Position numbers and translations under genes: made by a program. Below are positions 9,322-18,777 of a DNA stretch of 64,000 nucleotides, piece by piece. Position 1 is the stretch's first letter. Each line of letters opens with the position of its first letter. Below the pieces are notes generated by a model. The model was given only the letters and a program-made list of their open reading frames with translations. It was not told where the DNA came from and did no database searches. Source of the stretch: Brevundimonas goettingensis. GTDB taxonomy: Bacteria > Pseudomonadota > Alphaproteobacteria > Caulobacterales > Caulobacteraceae. The stretch covers positions 1,597,001 through 1,661,000 of the forward strand of contig NZ_CP062222.1 in the NCBI RefSeq assembly GCF_017487405.1, given 5' to 3'.

Positions 9322-9651
9322 TTATTCGACCGACGCCCGCGACCGCCCAGACTGCGCCCGTCTCGTCGCCTGAACGCCTTCGTGTTCCGGAGTGCGGACG
9401 TCCGGGATGGTGACGAGGTTCGGCGTCGCACCAGGCTCGAGCGGCGGCAGACGAACGAACCGCGCCTCGGCCGCGCTGTTGCGCAGCTTCAGATGCAGTT
9501 TGACGGGTTCGCCCGCCCTGGCCAGTCTGATCGCCAGGCCCCGCGCCGCCTCCTCGGCCGCGCTTCCGCTTCGGAACACCATCGTGCTGGCGATGGCGTC
9601 GGTGCGCACGGCCCATCCCGCATCCGGGGGTTCAACGACGATCTTCTCCAT
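9322..9651 (-). CDS. DUF2188-like small protein
   Basis: 109 aa. The ATG at 9651 is preceded by GGAGGA with a 4-nt gap, so the longer open frame up to 9861 is not used. The first 65 residues (GWAVRTDAIASTMVFRSG, then AARGLAIRLARAGEPVKLHL) match the pattern of DUF2188-type proteins: a GW strand, an Ala-rich helix and a closing strand. The tail is Pro/Arg-rich and probably disordered. Function unknown. It is a lone minus-strand gene between plus-strand accessory genes. Confidence 0.6.
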   Translation of the reverse strand: MEKIVVEPPDAGWAVRTDAIASTMVFRSGSAAEEAARGLAIRLARAGEPVKLHLKLRNSAAEARFVRLPPLEPGATPNLVTIPDVRTPEHEGVQATRRAQSGRSRASVE

Positions 9652-9851
9652 AAGGTCCTCCGTTGATCGCGCAGCGAGGCCTCCAGGCTCGCCGGCGGCG
9701 GTGATCCTGGATCCCGGTTTAATGCCGTCAAGGGCCGGGGTGGAACCTCGCAAGGGATATCGCCGTTGGGTGGGCTGGCGACCGGAAGGGCCGCTCCCGC
9801 CCCTCACCCTTCCCGGTCGATGCGTCGAGCGCTCCGTGCGCTCCGCATTCC

Positions 9852-9881
9852 AGCCCGCCACCTCTTCCAGGGTGGCGGGCT
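9852..9881 (+). terminator. GC-rich hairpin, possible terminator
   Basis: Perfect 11-bp arms (AGCCCGCCACC / GGTGGCGGGCT) with an 8-nt loop, followed on the plus strand by TTCCATTTCC. The T-tract is weak, and no plus-strand gene ends immediately upstream, so it may be the relic of a lost transcription unit. Confidence 0.4.
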
Positions 9882-9954
9882 TTCCATTTCCGGCAGGCTC
9901 GCGTCGAAGCGTCGCAACGGCGCAACCCGCTCGTCCTCAAATCGCTGGGTGGGG

Positions 9955-10269
9955 ATGCGTGATCGCCTGCACCACCTCATGACCACCGCCGTCAACGCCC
10001 TGGGCCATCCGGCCAGCCTGGTCGTGTTGCTGATTGCGGCGCTCGTCTGGCGGCGCATCGAACCCGACAGCTTCGACCTCCACGCCGTGGCGACGCTGGT
10101 GGCGATCGCCATGACCCTCATCATCCAGAGGGGCCAGAACCGCGACACCGCGGCGCTTCAGGCCAAGCTCGATGAACTGATCCTGGCCACGGAAGGGGCG
10201 CGCAATGAGATGGCGGGCCTGGACGAGGAGACCGCGGACGACATCGAGGAGATCAAGCGAACCTCCTGA
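9955..10269 (+). CDS. low-affinity iron permease-like small membrane protein
   Basis: 104 aa from the ATG at 9955; the frame is open to 9766, but the upstream part is Arg-rich with no character. Two membrane segments (LVVLLIAALVW; ATLVAIAMTLII) are followed by QRGQNRDTAALQAKLDELI, which closely resembles the conserved QNxQNRD..A...KLDELI stretch of the low-affinity Fe permease family. It ends in an acidic helix. Real transport by so small a protein is uncertain. It could equally be a structural membrane protein of the same superfamily. Confidence 0.65.
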   Translation: MRDRLHHLMTTAVNALGHPASLVVLLIAALVWRRIEPDSFDLHAVATLVAIAMTLIIQRGQNRDTAALQAKLDELILATEGARNEMAGLDEETADDIEEIKRTS

Positions 10270-10339
10270 TCGCGGTCCGAAAGGTCAGGCCTGGGCCTGT
10301 CGATGAATGTGGGAAGCGCGCCCCCCGAGTCGCATCCTC

Positions 10340-10438
10340 TCAGGCCGCTACGAAGAGGATGTTTCCGATCATGACCGCTACCAGCGCCACGAATGCCGCA
10401 AAACCCAAACCGACCATCAGGGCCCGGTCGTTCCTCAT
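10340..10438 (-). CDS. 32-aa single-span membrane peptide
   Basis: From the ATG at 10438 the product is a short basic head (MRNDRAL) followed by one hydrophobic helix of about 22 residues to the end. GAGGA lies 6 nt upstream of the ATG, better than for the longer frame starting at 10525. Such one-helix peptides are common in Caulobacterales but usually unannotated. Function unknown. Confidence 0.4.
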   Translation of the reverse strand: MRNDRALMVGLGFAAFVALVAVMIGNILFVAA

Positions 10439-10521
10439 GAATGATCCTCTTCGCTCGCCCAAAGCCATGGGGGCCTCAACACCGCACGCGCCGAGCCGTT
10501 CCCCCACCGGGAATGCCTTCC

Positions 10522-10938
10522 TCACTCTGGAGCATCGCCGTTGTCGCCGTTGATCATCGAAGGGACCGCCGTCGGACCCGGCGACGGACGGTGAGCGCCT
10601 GGCGTCGCAAAGCGCCCGACAGGCCGACGTTCCCAGCCGCTGTCATAGGCCTGGCGCACCGGGATCGGCATGGCCCACATCAACTGGACCCGAATACTGG
10701 CCACGCAATAGCGCGGGTCATTGCGCCGATGGTAGGGGGTGACGACAGCGCTGTGTCTGCGGCAAAAGTCGGCCGCGGCGTGATCGACGCGGGCCACCAG
10801 GATCTGACGATCGCCGGCTTCACGCAGGTTCAGGTCGCCATAGCGAAACCGGGCCTGAGGCTCGGCAGCGGTACGGGCGAGAGCGGTCGTGGAGCAGGCG
10901 GCAAGCAGCAGCCCGCAAGCGATGGCGACAGGTCGCAT
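10522..10938 (-). CDS. UrcA family secreted protein
   Basis: 138 aa with a signal peptide (GLLLAACSTTALARTA; the Cys could also serve as a lipobox). The mature part matches the UrcA pattern: FRYGDLNLREAGDRQILVAR, a helix with AAADFCRRH, then a second Cys in RYCVASI, which suggests one disulfide. The C-terminal 30 residues are Pro-rich. UrcA proteins are exported and of unknown role in alphaproteobacteria. It is probably monocistronic. Confidence 0.75.
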   Translation of the reverse strand: MRPVAIACGLLLAACSTTALARTAAEPQARFRYGDLNLREAGDRQILVARVDHAAADFCRRHSAVVTPYHRRNDPRYCVASIRVQLMWAMPIPVRQAYDSGWERRPVGRFATPGAHRPSPGPTAVPSMINGDNGDAPE

Positions 10939-11577
10939 CGTGGATCTCCGTTTCTGAAATTTTTGAGGGGTCCGCCGGCGGACGACCCGTGACTTTCGGG
11001 TTTGACCCAGCCGGTCGTCAGTGATCGTCAGCCGTCAGAGGGGGGTCATACGGGCGGCCCGAGTGCTCGCTCACATGCGACAGGAGCGTCGAGCCGCGGA
11101 CGCGGTGCGTTTGGGAAGCGTGACGACATTCAAACGCCTCCAACGGGTGCGTCTGCCTTAATGAGGAGCCGGGACCGCGCCGCGGATGCGCGCCGAGGAA
11201 TTACATTTCCGTAAGCCGCTCCTCAGGGCGCTCGGCTGCCGGCCAAGCCGTGCCTTTCCACCGGTCTTCGTCCGTGCTCTCCAATCCCGTGCGGTGCGTT
11301 CCCCGCCGGGCGAGATCGCCCCGAGTTGATATACTCCCGGCCCTGATCCTCAGTCGTGGTCTCTCGGCGCAGCGGATCGGACTGGCCCATCCTGTGCGGC
11401 CTGACGGTGTGCAAGGTGGTCGAAGGCTACGCCTGACGGGCGGACATCGCCTGCCACGACAGACGACGCGCAGGTTGCTGCTATAGCATTCGTTGCACTT
11501 ATGGCCGATCCGTTTTGGCCCCTCTATCACTTGGCCCACGGCGCTCACAGTCTCAACCGGATCGTTCGGGATGTATC
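10939..11577. other. intergenic region without a supported gene
   Basis: About 640 bp. I see only short frames with arginine/proline-rich translations and no ribosome sites. The last 60 bp before 11578 presumably hold the promoter of the VOC gene. No repeat or RNA structure stood out. Confidence 0.5.
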
Positions 11578-12021
11578 ATGTCATTTTGCAAGCTTGGGGC
11601 GGCCGTGTTCCTTGTCGCGCTCGCATGTCAGGCGCCCGTCATGGCTGAGGCTCCTGGTCATGTGACGGGCATTGGCGGCGTGTTCGTTAAGAGCAAGGAC
11701 CCGGCGGCGCTCGCGGACTGGTACCGCGAAGCCTTGGGCGTCGATGTTGCCGCATGGGGAGGCGCGGTGCTGCGCTACACCGAGGCCAGCCATCCTCCGG
11801 CCGTCTCCTGGATGGCCGTGCCCGAGACGAGCGACCACATGGCCCCGTCGACGCGCGAGTTCATGATCAACCTCACCGTCGACGATATGGACGCCATGGT
11901 CGAACGGCTCCGCTCAGCGGACGTGCCGATCCTCGACCGGAATGATGACGACGCTTTCGGAAGGTTTGTATGGATCCAGGATCCCGACGGGACGAAAATC
12001 GAGTTGTGGCAGCCCCGCTGA
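11578..12021 (+). CDS. exported VOC-superfamily (glyoxalase-like) protein
   Basis: 147 aa from the ATG at 11578, chosen because a clean signal peptide follows (LGAAVFLVALACQAPVMAEA). The mature domain is a single VOC module with two beta-alpha-beta-beta-beta units: GIGGVFVKSKDPAALADWY at the start and RFVWIQDPDGTKIELWQP at the end, with the metal-binding Glu in the last strand. VOC enzymes include glyoxalases, dioxygenases and resistance proteins. An exported copy is less common, and its substrate cannot be deduced. A second VOC gene lies 400 bp downstream. Confidence 0.82.
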   Translation: MSFCKLGAAVFLVALACQAPVMAEAPGHVTGIGGVFVKSKDPAALADWYREALGVDVAAWGGAVLRYTEASHPPAVSWMAVPETSDHMAPSTREFMINLTVDDMDAMVERLRSADVPILDRNDDDAFGRFVWIQDPDGTKIELWQPR

Positions 12022-12025
12022 GCCT

Positions 12026-12346
12026 TCACCCTTCGTTCGAGCGGTTCACGAGATGTCCCTTCCAAGGACTCAGGACTTCGTAGCGCGTCACCTCGGTGGG
12101 ACCGGGTCGGGTCGCCTGCAGGAGGTTCCTGGCAAGGAGGTGCCGCACAGCTTCCTGGGCGCTCCGTTTGGAGAGCCCGGTTCTCTCGGCGAGTTGCGCA
12201 TGGCTGAGCCGAGGAACCCCGTCTTCCGACGCGGCCCACAAGGCGAGGTAGACGAGAAAAGCGGACGCCTTGCGATCATGGCCCACGAGGTCGCGCATGA
12301 GCGTATCGAGGACATATCGATCCAGGGCATATCGCTTGTTGCTCAT
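12026..12346 (-). CDS. winged-helix DNA-binding protein
   Basis: 106 aa from the ATG at 12346; the frame extends to 12409 without conserved features. Central HTH: LSHAQLAERTGLSKRSAQEAVRHL (residues about 50-75), followed by a wing (LLQATRPGPTEVTRYEVLSP). The organisation is that of small MarR/replication-initiator-like regulators. It lies between and convergent/divergent with the two VOC genes, which makes it a candidate regulator of one of them. Confidence 0.68.
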   Translation of the reverse strand: MSNKRYALDRYVLDTLMRDLVGHDRKASAFLVYLALWAASEDGVPRLSHAQLAERTGLSKRSAQEAVRHLLARNLLQATRPGPTEVTRYEVLSPWKGHLVNRSNEG

Positions 12347-12411
12347 GCCAAAGCCTCTAGCACAGCAAATCTGGCCGGCAGATTCGGCCGTCAGCGTCGA
12401 GCCGATCAATC

Positions 12412-12771
12412 GTGATCCGAAAACTCAACTACGTCGGCATCCCGACCCGTGATCAGGATCTCGCGCTGTCCTTCTGGACGGAGGTCATGGGCTTCATCAT
12501 CGCAACCGATCGTCCGGTCGAAGACAGGCGCTGGATCGAACTGACCATCCCGGGCGCACAGACCGGGCTGCTGCTCTTCACGCCGACCGGTCAGGAAGAC
12601 AGGGTCGGCACCTTTTTCAACGGATCGTTCGGATGTGAGAATGTCCATCACGAGTACGACCGCCTTAGAGCGAAGGGCGTGAAGTTCCTGGGCCCACCCG
12701 TCTCGAAGCCCTTTCCGCACGTCTATTTTCAGGACCCGGACGGGAACACATTCTTCCTGTCCAGCCGATGA
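12412..12771 (+). CDS. VOC-superfamily glyoxalase-like protein
   Basis: 119 aa, cytoplasmic, GTG start. Complete VOC fold: KLNYVGIPTRDQDLALSFW at the start, RWIELTIPGAQTGLLLF in the middle and HVYFQDPDGNTFFLSSR at the end. The metal ligands expected at the first-strand His are replaced (NYVGI), so classic glyoxalase I chemistry is doubtful. Members with this pattern are often annotated as fosfomycin/bleomycin-resistance-like without proof. It starts 66 bp from the divergent winged-helix gene. Confidence 0.8.
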   Translation: MIRKLNYVGIPTRDQDLALSFWTEVMGFIIATDRPVEDRRWIELTIPGAQTGLLLFTPTGQEDRVGTFFNGSFGCENVHHEYDRLRAKGVKFLGPPVSKPFPHVYFQDPDGNTFFLSSR

Positions 12772-12876
12772 GCCGCCGTCGGCGCCGGGCCAAGGATTTC
12801 GAGGGTCAGCGACAGCGGCGTCTCCGATAGTCGAGAAGAGGCGGGCCGCAGCGTACATTCATTGAAATCCATGAGC

Positions 12877-12928
12877 ATTTTCCAATTCACCGTGTGGCGA
12901 GATAGGTAATTTCCCTTATAGATCACCT
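12877..12928 (+). promoter_or_regulatory. conserved upstream element of the 62-aa gene
   Basis: Contains ATTTT at 12877 and GTAATTTC at 12906-12913, followed by exactly 15 nt to the ATG. The homologous gene at 49366 has ATTTT and GTAATTTC at exactly the same distances (49314 and 49343-49350). An inverted ATAGGT...ACCTAT pair (12902-12930) flanks the second block here. Likely a shared promoter or operator. Confidence 0.5.
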
Positions 12929-13117
12929 ATGCGCCAACGTCTGACCCCCGCCTCATCCCGAGCCAAAGCCGAAAAGTGCCGCAGGGCCGCGGCGCTGTCA
13001 TCCGATCCCGCCATCAAGTCCGAACTTCGCAAGCTGGCCGAGGAATTCGAGGATCGGGCCCGCGTCCTGGAAACAGCTGCCCGCGAAGGTTTCGGCCACG
13101 CGAGCAAACCGGACTAA
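12929..13117 (+). CDS. 62-aa helical protein, paralogue of the 49366 gene
   Basis: 62 aa, mostly alpha-helical and rich in Ala/Lys/Arg/Glu: RAKAEKCRRAAALSSDP then ELRKLAEEFEDRARVLE, probably a helical hairpin. It is clearly homologous to the 59-aa product at 49366-49545 (shared RLT.AS.RAKA.KC..AA.L.S.P pattern and a second helix with L..LA..F...AR.L). Both copies also share the upstream element. No known domain is recognised. The single conserved Cys, and a fold resembling short DNA- or protein-binding hairpins, are the only hints at function. Confidence 0.65.
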   Translation: MRQRLTPASSRAKAEKCRRAAALSSDPAIKSELRKLAEEFEDRARVLETAAREGFGHASKPD

Positions 13118-13361
13118 TGGCGCTCCAAGCTGGCGCTCAGACCTATGAGCCCGCGAACGAGATAATCCATATCCGGTCGAAAGGCCTGTCCCAGGTCTTT
13201 TCAGAACTGTCTCAGAGGCCATGCCCTCGTCCGATGACAAGCTGCGGAAGTCCCGACGAGACCTTGCTGATGACCGCTCGCGCGTCCCAAAGACCGTCGC
13301 CCCTATCGAGCGATCGGAGCGCTGGACGCGGCGTCTCGACCAGCTCCAGTAGTGTCAGGGG

Positions 13362-14081
13362 TCAGAAGCTGAGGAAGAGCGAAGCTACCCAGGCGCCCTG
13401 GGTGCGATCGCTGTCCGTCCACGACAGCCCCATGGTCGCCACGCCGAGATCCTTGCTCAGGCCTGCCTCCCAGTCCCACTTCCCGTCTTCGGCGAAAGCC
13501 CCGCGTTCACGGCCCACCCGTCCGCTGAGGCTGACGGGCCAGCCCCCGGGCGCGTAATCGACCGCGATCCATTCGTAGAGATTGTCCGCGTCGCCCAGGG
13601 CCCTCTGGGCCGGGGCATAGGCCAGTCCCGCCGTAACCGTGAAGGCCAGGAAACTCCGTCCAGCCTGAACAGGGATTTCAACATAGTCGACCGCTTCTCC
13701 GCCAGGATAACGGTAGGCCGCGACCGAGGCCTCGACGTCAATTCCAGAGGCCTGGCCACGCCACCCGAGCGACCCGGTCAGTTCGACTTCGGCTCCATTG
13801 CCGTCGGAATCCACACCGTAGTCCTCAATCGAGGAGCTGTAGACGTCCACATAGAAGCCCGACACATGGGTCAGGGTGAGGCCCGCCTGGACCGCCGGCT
13901 CGCCGCCAGAGAGCGAATAACCTCTGAACCGATAGTCGCTGACAACGCCCGCCGTCCCCTCGACGCGCCACGCCGTGGCGACTGTTGGCGTCGCCGTTCC
14001 TTCGGGCGAAGACGGCGGGCTTCCGGCGAGGACCGGGGTCGCGCCAAGAAGGAAAAGGCTAGCGGACAGCGGTTTCAGCAT
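13362..14081 (-). CDS. TorF-family putative outer-membrane porin
   Basis: 239 aa with a signal peptide (residues 1-20). The mature part starts with VEGTAGVVSDYRFRGYSLSGGEPAVQ, the hallmark of the TorF/Gcw_chp family, and continues as alternating beta-strands (GFYVDVYSSSIEDYG, ELTGSLGWRG, DVEASVAAYRYPGG). It ends in a typical outer-membrane C-terminal strand (WVASLFLSF, terminal Phe). Predicted to be a small beta-barrel in the outer membrane; the solute is unknown. The next gene upstream on the same strand, a hybrid kinase, ends 10 bp before its start, so both may form one operon. Confidence 0.85.
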   Translation of the reverse strand: MLKPLSASLFLLGATPVLAGSPPSSPEGTATPTVATAWRVEGTAGVVSDYRFRGYSLSGGEPAVQAGLTLTHVSGFYVDVYSSSIEDYGVDSDGNGAEVELTGSLGWRGQASGIDVEASVAAYRYPGGEAVDYVEIPVQAGRSFLAFTVTAGLAYAPAQRALGDADNLYEWIAVDYAPGGWPVSLSGRVGRERGAFAEDGKWDWEAGLSKDLGVATMGLSWTDSDRTQGAWVASLFLSF

Positions 14082-14090
14082 GGCGATCTT

Positions 14091-16178
14091 TCAGGCGGCG
14101 ACGTCATCGGAAACGCCTGCGGGATCCGTCAGCCGCACGATGGCGTCGAGCAGAGCGGCTGGTCGGATCGGCTTGGCGAGATGGAGATCCGATCCGGCCT
14201 CGAGGCTGCGCCGGACGTCGTCGGGCATGGCGTTGGCCGTAAGCGAGATCACCGGCGTCCGGCCCAGACCGGTGGTTGTTTCATGAGCGCGAAGCGCGCG
14301 CGTCGCCGTCAGCCCGTCCATCTCGGGCATCTGCACGTCCATCAGAACAATGTCGAAATGTTCGCTGCGGAACAGCTCGAGGGCTTCCGCACCATTCTCG
14401 GCCAGGGTCAGATCGACCCCCAAAGGCTCTAGGATCATCGTGATAACCTGGCGGTTCACCTCGTGATCGTCCGCGCAGAGCACCCGCAGGGCGCCTGCCG
14501 GCTCCTGGGCGAGCTCGGCCGATGCGCTCGGTGCTTGCATTTCGGCGGCGTCGCCGATCCTGGCGAGCGGCAGGCGAACAAGGAAAGTCGAACCTCGGCC
14601 GGGCTGCGAACGGACCTTGACCGTTCCGCCCATCAATGTGGCGAGAGAATCGCAGATCGACAATCCGAGCCCTGAGCCCCCGAAACGCCGACTTGTGGAG
14701 AGGTCCGCCTGCTCGAAACGCTGAAACAGGCGCGCCGCCGTCGCCCGGTCGAAGCCGATCCCGGTGTCACTGACGCTGAGACAAAGACTTCCCGACGCCC
14801 TGCGTCGGGCCCTCAGCGTCACATGTCCGGCTTCGGTGAATTTGACCGCATTCCCGACGAGGTTGGACACGATCTGGGTGACCCGCGTCCGGTCTCCGGA
14901 ATACAGACCTGCGGCGGAGGGGTGGATGACGACCGTCAGTTCGACACCCTTGGTCGCGGCCGCGGCGCCGTGCAGGTCTCCGACGGCCCGCAGGGTCTCG
15001 GAGAGGTCGAAGGGGGCGAGCTCCAGCTGGACCTGTCCCGCCTCGATGCGGGCGACGTCGAGAATGTCGTTTACGACGCTCTGGAGAACCTGGGCCGAAC
15101 TGACGATGGTGCGGGCCATTTGCCGTCCGCGGTCGTCGCCCTGATACGCGTGCAGGAGTTCGCTCATGGCGATGACGCCATTCAACGGCGTGCGAAGCTC
15201 ATGGCTCATATTGGCGAGAAACTGGGATTTTGCCGCGTTCGCCGCCTCGGCCTCCCCGAGGCTGTGGGCCAGCGCCGCCTCATGGCGTGCGAGTTTACGG
15301 ATCAATTGCCGTGCTCTGGCGACGCCGAGCGCGGAAGCGATCAGCACGAGCGCCATCAGGGCGGACAAGGCCGGCGCCGCCCGGGACAGCATGACGGCAC
15401 TGGGCTTCGCGGGCGTCCAGACGACCGTCCCGAGCACACGATCCGCCGGATCGCGCAGCGCCATCTGCCCGCCCGGACCTCGAGCACCCGCTCCTGCCAG
15501 ATGCACCCCTTCCAGCATGAGGTCCTGGCCGAGAGACGCTATGAAAGCTCGCGCCGGCAGGCCGCTGATCACGACCGGATCCCGGGCCCCTGCGCGCGCG
15601 TGCGCGGAATCCTCGGGCACGACCGTCGAAACGGCGACCATATAAGGCTCGCGATCGACAAGGACGATGGCGGTCCGGTGCACGACGGAATCCAGGCCGT
15701 AGCGGGCCCCGGGCTCGCGGGGACCCTTTCTGGGCGCCTGACTCCGAACCGCGTTGACCAGGGGCTGGACTGCGAGCGCCAACGCTCTCTCCGCCCCGGG
15801 CGCGACCGCTTCGCTGTCACGAGATGCATAGATGGCTCGTCCCCGCCCATCGAACGCGAGGGTCACCTGATGGTGCATATAGTCCGCGTAGTAGTCGCCG
15901 TAGTTGGCCTGCATCCAGGCCTGGTCGCCGGCCAAGGTGCGCTCATAGGCTTCGTTCCACACCGTGGCCGACAAGACGTCTGCGTCCAGCCCCTTCAGTC
16001 GGGTTTCGATCCGCCGCTCCGTCAGGCGGGTCTGTGTCTCCAGCCCGATCCGGTCGAGAACCGTGGCCGAATAGGCCACCATCCCGAACACGGCGAGGAG
16101 AACGGCCGCCACGGCGATGGCGCCCATCATCAGCAATCGCACAAGACGTGCGCGGGTTAGCTCGTTTGCGCCGGACAT
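14091..16178 (-). CDS. CHASE4-domain hybrid sensor histidine kinase
   Basis: 695 aa. TM1 at about 12-34; a periplasmic CHASE4-like sensor (about 45-265, with [12 protein letters not shown] and [12 protein letters not shown]); TM2 at about 270-295. A HisKA dimerisation domain follows with the phospho-acceptor His in [17 protein letters not shown] (about 320-385). The HATPase_c domain (about 430-540) carries the N box [12 protein letters not shown] and G boxes DTGIGFD and [10 protein letters not shown]-terminal receiver (about 560-680) has the phospho-acceptor Asp in [15 protein letters not shown]. No output domain is attached and no HPt is seen nearby, so its partner is elsewhere. It probably sits in one operon with the TorF porin. 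Confidence 0.93.
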   Translation of the reverse strand: MSGANELTRARLVRLLMMGAIAVAAVLLAVFGMVAYSATVLDRIGLETQTRLTERRIETRLKGLDADVLSATVWNEAYERTLAGDQAWMQANYGDYYADYMHHQVTLAFDGRGRAIYASRDSEAVAPGAERALALAVQPLVNAVRSQAPRKGPREPGARYGLDSVVHRTAIVLVDREPYMVAVSTVVPEDSAHARAGARDPVVISGLPARAFIASLGQDLMLEGVHLAGAGARGPGGQMALRDPADRVLGTVVWTPAKPSAVMLSRAAPALSALMALVLIASALGVARARQLIRKLARHEAALAHSLGEAEAANAAKSQFLANMSHELRTPLNGVIAMSELLHAYQGDDRGRQMARTIVSSAQVLQSVVNDILDVARIEAGQVQLELAPFDLSETLRAVGDLHGAAAATKGVELTVVIHPSAAGLYSGDRTRVTQIVSNLVGNAVKFTEAGHVTLRARRRASGSLCLSVSDTGIGFDRATAARLFQRFEQADLSTSRRFGGSGLGLSICDSLATLMGGTVKVRSQPGRGSTFLVRLPLARIGDAAEMQAPSASAELAQEPAGALRVLCADDHEVNRQVITMILEPLGVDLTLAENGAEALELFRSEHFDIVLMDVQMPEMDGLTATRALRAHETTTGLGRTPVISLTANAMPDDVRRSLEAGSDLHLAKPIRPAALLDAIVRLTDPAGVSDDVAA

Positions 16179-16746
16179 GGCCCCTCTTCAGAGACCGACG
16201 TAACACGACAAGCTTAACCGCCACCTAAGCCACGGACTAACCTTGGTTATACCGCTTGGGACGAAGCCTGCAGGCATTTGCCCGTCATGAAACAATCGTG
16301 CTGCGCGATCCGCTTCAAGCGTCGCAAGGCAGCGCCTCATCGTCAGCTCTCCGTGCCGGCGTCCGTCCCTGATGTCCCACACGCCCACGCCCCACTCCCT
16401 CCCCTGGCCGCCTATGATCGCCCCCTCCAGCGCGACCGCTTCTCAACTCAACAGGACGCTGGACCAACTGGGCCTCTGAAGGAGGCCTGGTCGAGCAAAG
16501 GCTACCCTGATCCCTAAGCCGCCGGTTCCGGGCTGCTCGTCGCCGTGACCATGCAACCGAGGGCTGGGGCGTCATCGAGCAAACCGGCCTTTCGGACTGA
16601 CGCCTCTCCCGCCGCAATTCTTTCGAGCCCGCCGGATCGCGACCGAGCTGGGAGAGTTGGACAGAGGCAGGTCGGCAGCCCCCGCGATCCCGGGTCAGGA
16701 GGACGACGACAGTTCCAACAGAGAGCGCGATGATCGAGCTGCCCCC
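16179..16746. other. intergenic region without a supported gene
   Basis: About 570 bp between the divergent kinase gene and DUF3182. It must hold both promoters. Two overlapping short frames (79 and 100 aa, opposite strands) have no ribosome sites or recognisable composition, so I do not call them. Confidence 0.5.
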
Positions 16747-17869
16747 ATGACGTCGCGCCCGTCCCGTCGTTCACGAACGCAAGGGCTCTGGCCGGATCGC
16801 CCTCTACAGTCCCAGCGCCCAGAAAGGCGGCAACCGCCACGACCAGACGTCGCGGGAAGTCCTGGTCGCGCGGCTGGCGGCCCTGCTGCGCATTCCGCTC
16901 ATCGCCCAGGTGGAGACGACGGACGATGTCGGACCGGATATCCTCCTGGTTCCCAGAGAGACGATCGTCGAGGGACCGGGTCCCACGATGACATTTTCGG
17001 CGACGACCCTGCTCGGAGGGCTCGTCCCTCACCCCTTCGTCGCGACCAAGGCGATCACCCATGGTCTGGTCCGGCCCGAGGCCACATGCCCGCAAGGATG
17101 GTCGAACGCGATGGCGGACCGGCTCGGCGACGCCGCGCTGAATGGCTATACGGCCTTCACCGCCGCCGACGCCATCGAAGCCGGTCTGAGGCTTCTCGAA
17201 GCCGGCCCAGCGCGGGTCAAGGATGTCAATGGCAAGGCGAGCCTCGGCCAGACGGTGGTGAGGACCGCCGACGACCTCCGGGCCGTCATCGCCGAACAGG
17301 ATCCGGACGAACTTGCGCGGTTCGGCATCGTCGTCGAGGAGAATATGAGCGAGGTGGAGACCTACAGTGTCGGCAGTCTCTGGGTCGCGGGTCTGGAGAT
17401 CAGCTACGTCGGCGATCAGCAGGAGACGATCGATCACAAGGGCCGCACAGTCTACGGCGGAACCCGTTTGCGCTGCGTCAGGGGCGGCCTCGACCGACTG
17501 ACCCACCTCGGTCTGGAGCCTGAGGCCGTCGAGGCCATCCGATGCGCCGCAGTTTTCGACGACGCCGCACGACGCGCTTATCCGACCATGGTGCTCACCC
17601 GCCGCAACTATGATGTGCTTGCTGGCCGGGACGCTCAAGGCAATCGCCGCGTCGGCGTCCTCGAGCAATCCTGGCGCGTCGGTGGCGCCACCGGTGCCGA
17701 GGTCGCCGCGCTCGAAGCCTTCGCCCATGGGCCGGACCTCGATTTCGTCAACACCGCCACGGTCGAGGTCTATGGCGAGGCCGCCATCCCGCCGCACGCC
17801 GTCACCTATTTCAGCGGTGTCGATCCGGTCGTCGGCGCCATGACCAAATACGCGATGAGGTTGATGTGA
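16747..17869 (+). CDS. DUF3182 family protein, apparent N-terminal frameshift
   Basis: The main frame from the GTG at 16910 gives 319 aa, recognisable as DUF3182 (ATP-grasp-like; GPARVKDVNGKASLGQ, FGIVVEENMSEVETYSVG, TRRNYDVLAGRDAQG). The homologous-looking frame continues upstream of 16910 (IALYSPSAQKGGNRHDQTS and onwards) but has no ATG/GTG/TTG before a TGA at 16748. An ATG at 16747 lies in another frame and would join it if one C of the CCC at about 16762-16764 were removed, giving about 373 aa. Either the start is damaged, the base is a sequencing error, or a shortened form is made. Function of the family is unknown. It is coupled to the next gene by GTGA. Confidence 0.72.
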
Positions 17870-18624
17870 AGGACCAGAGCGACATCCAGGAGGGCCGCGT
17901 CGAACTCGCCGTCGAGGGACAGAAGCTGGCCGGGACCCTGCTCAAGCCCGATGCGCCCGTCCCGGGGTTTCTGTTCGTCCACGGATGGGGCGGAGACCAG
18001 GAGGAGGACCTCGGCCACGCCGAGGAGATCGCCAGGCTCGGCTGCGTCTGCTTCACCTTCGATCTGCGCGGTCACGCCGGGAGCGACGCCGGTCGCGAGG
18101 AGGTCACGCGGCAGGACGGGCTCAACGACGTCCGGACGGCCTATGACTTCCTGGCGTCCCAGCCCCTCATCAACGGCGACGCCATCGGCGTGATCGGGAC
18201 CAGCTACGGCGGATATCTCTCCGCCTTGCTGACCCAGGACAGGCCGGTGCGATGGCTGGCGCTTCGCGTGCCCGCCCTCTATCCGGACGCGGACTGGGAC
18301 ACGCCCAAGGCGCTCCTGAACAAGGACGGCGTCCGCGCCTACCGCGAACACATCCGCGCGCCTGGCGACAATCGGGCTCTGGCCGCCTGCGAGGCGTTCG
18401 AGGGGGACGTTCTGATCGTCGAGTCCGGCGCGGACGACCGGATTCCCACCGAGGTCATCCTGTCCTACCAGGCGGCGTTCAAGCGGGCGAGTTCCTTCAC
18501 CCACCGGATCATTCCCGGCGCCTCGCACGCCCTGCGCGACCCGGCCGACCAGCGGGTCTATGCGACGATCCTGATCAACTGGCTCGAGGAGATGGTCCGG
18601 GCCAGCCGCCGGTCCTATCGGTGA
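17866..18624 (+). CDS. alpha/beta hydrolase, serine type
   Basis: 252 aa from a GTG overlapping the DUF3182 stop. Alpha/beta-hydrolase features: FLFVHGWGGDQEED (oxyanion loop HGWGG, about 42-55), FDLRGHAGSDAG, nucleophile elbow GTSYGGYLSA with Ser about 116, an Asp in ESGADDRIP, and the final His in PGASHALRDP. No signal peptide, so cytoplasmic. Substrate unknown; the layout resembles dienelactone-hydrolase/acyl-peptidase-like enzymes. The 4-nt overlap suggests it works with the DUF3182 protein. Confidence 0.85.
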   Translation: MKDQSDIQEGRVELAVEGQKLAGTLLKPDAPVPGFLFVHGWGGDQEEDLGHAEEIARLGCVCFTFDLRGHAGSDAGREEVTRQDGLNDVRTAYDFLASQPLINGDAIGVIGTSYGGYLSALLTQDRPVRWLALRVPALYPDADWDTPKALLNKDGVRAYREHIRAPGDNRALAACEAFEGDVLIVESGADDRIPTEVILSYQAAFKRASSFTHRIIPGASHALRDPADQRVYATILINWLEEMVRASRRSYR

Positions 18625-18777
18625 CGTACGCAGGCTCCAGAGCGACATGATGCGTCTCGCCGCTCCCGAGCGCCCGGACGCCTAAGGCCGTCAGTCTGAT
18701 GTCTACAAAGCCGGGCCGCTGGCGGCGATGGATGTCCATCGCTCGACCGACCGGGCGTTACGCGCCGCACACCGGGA

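Noticed and set aside
13221..13352. 43-aa plus-strand frame
   Set aside because: Hydrophilic Arg/Asp-rich peptide with AGAGG only 2 nt before the ATG and no paralogue in the window; too little support.
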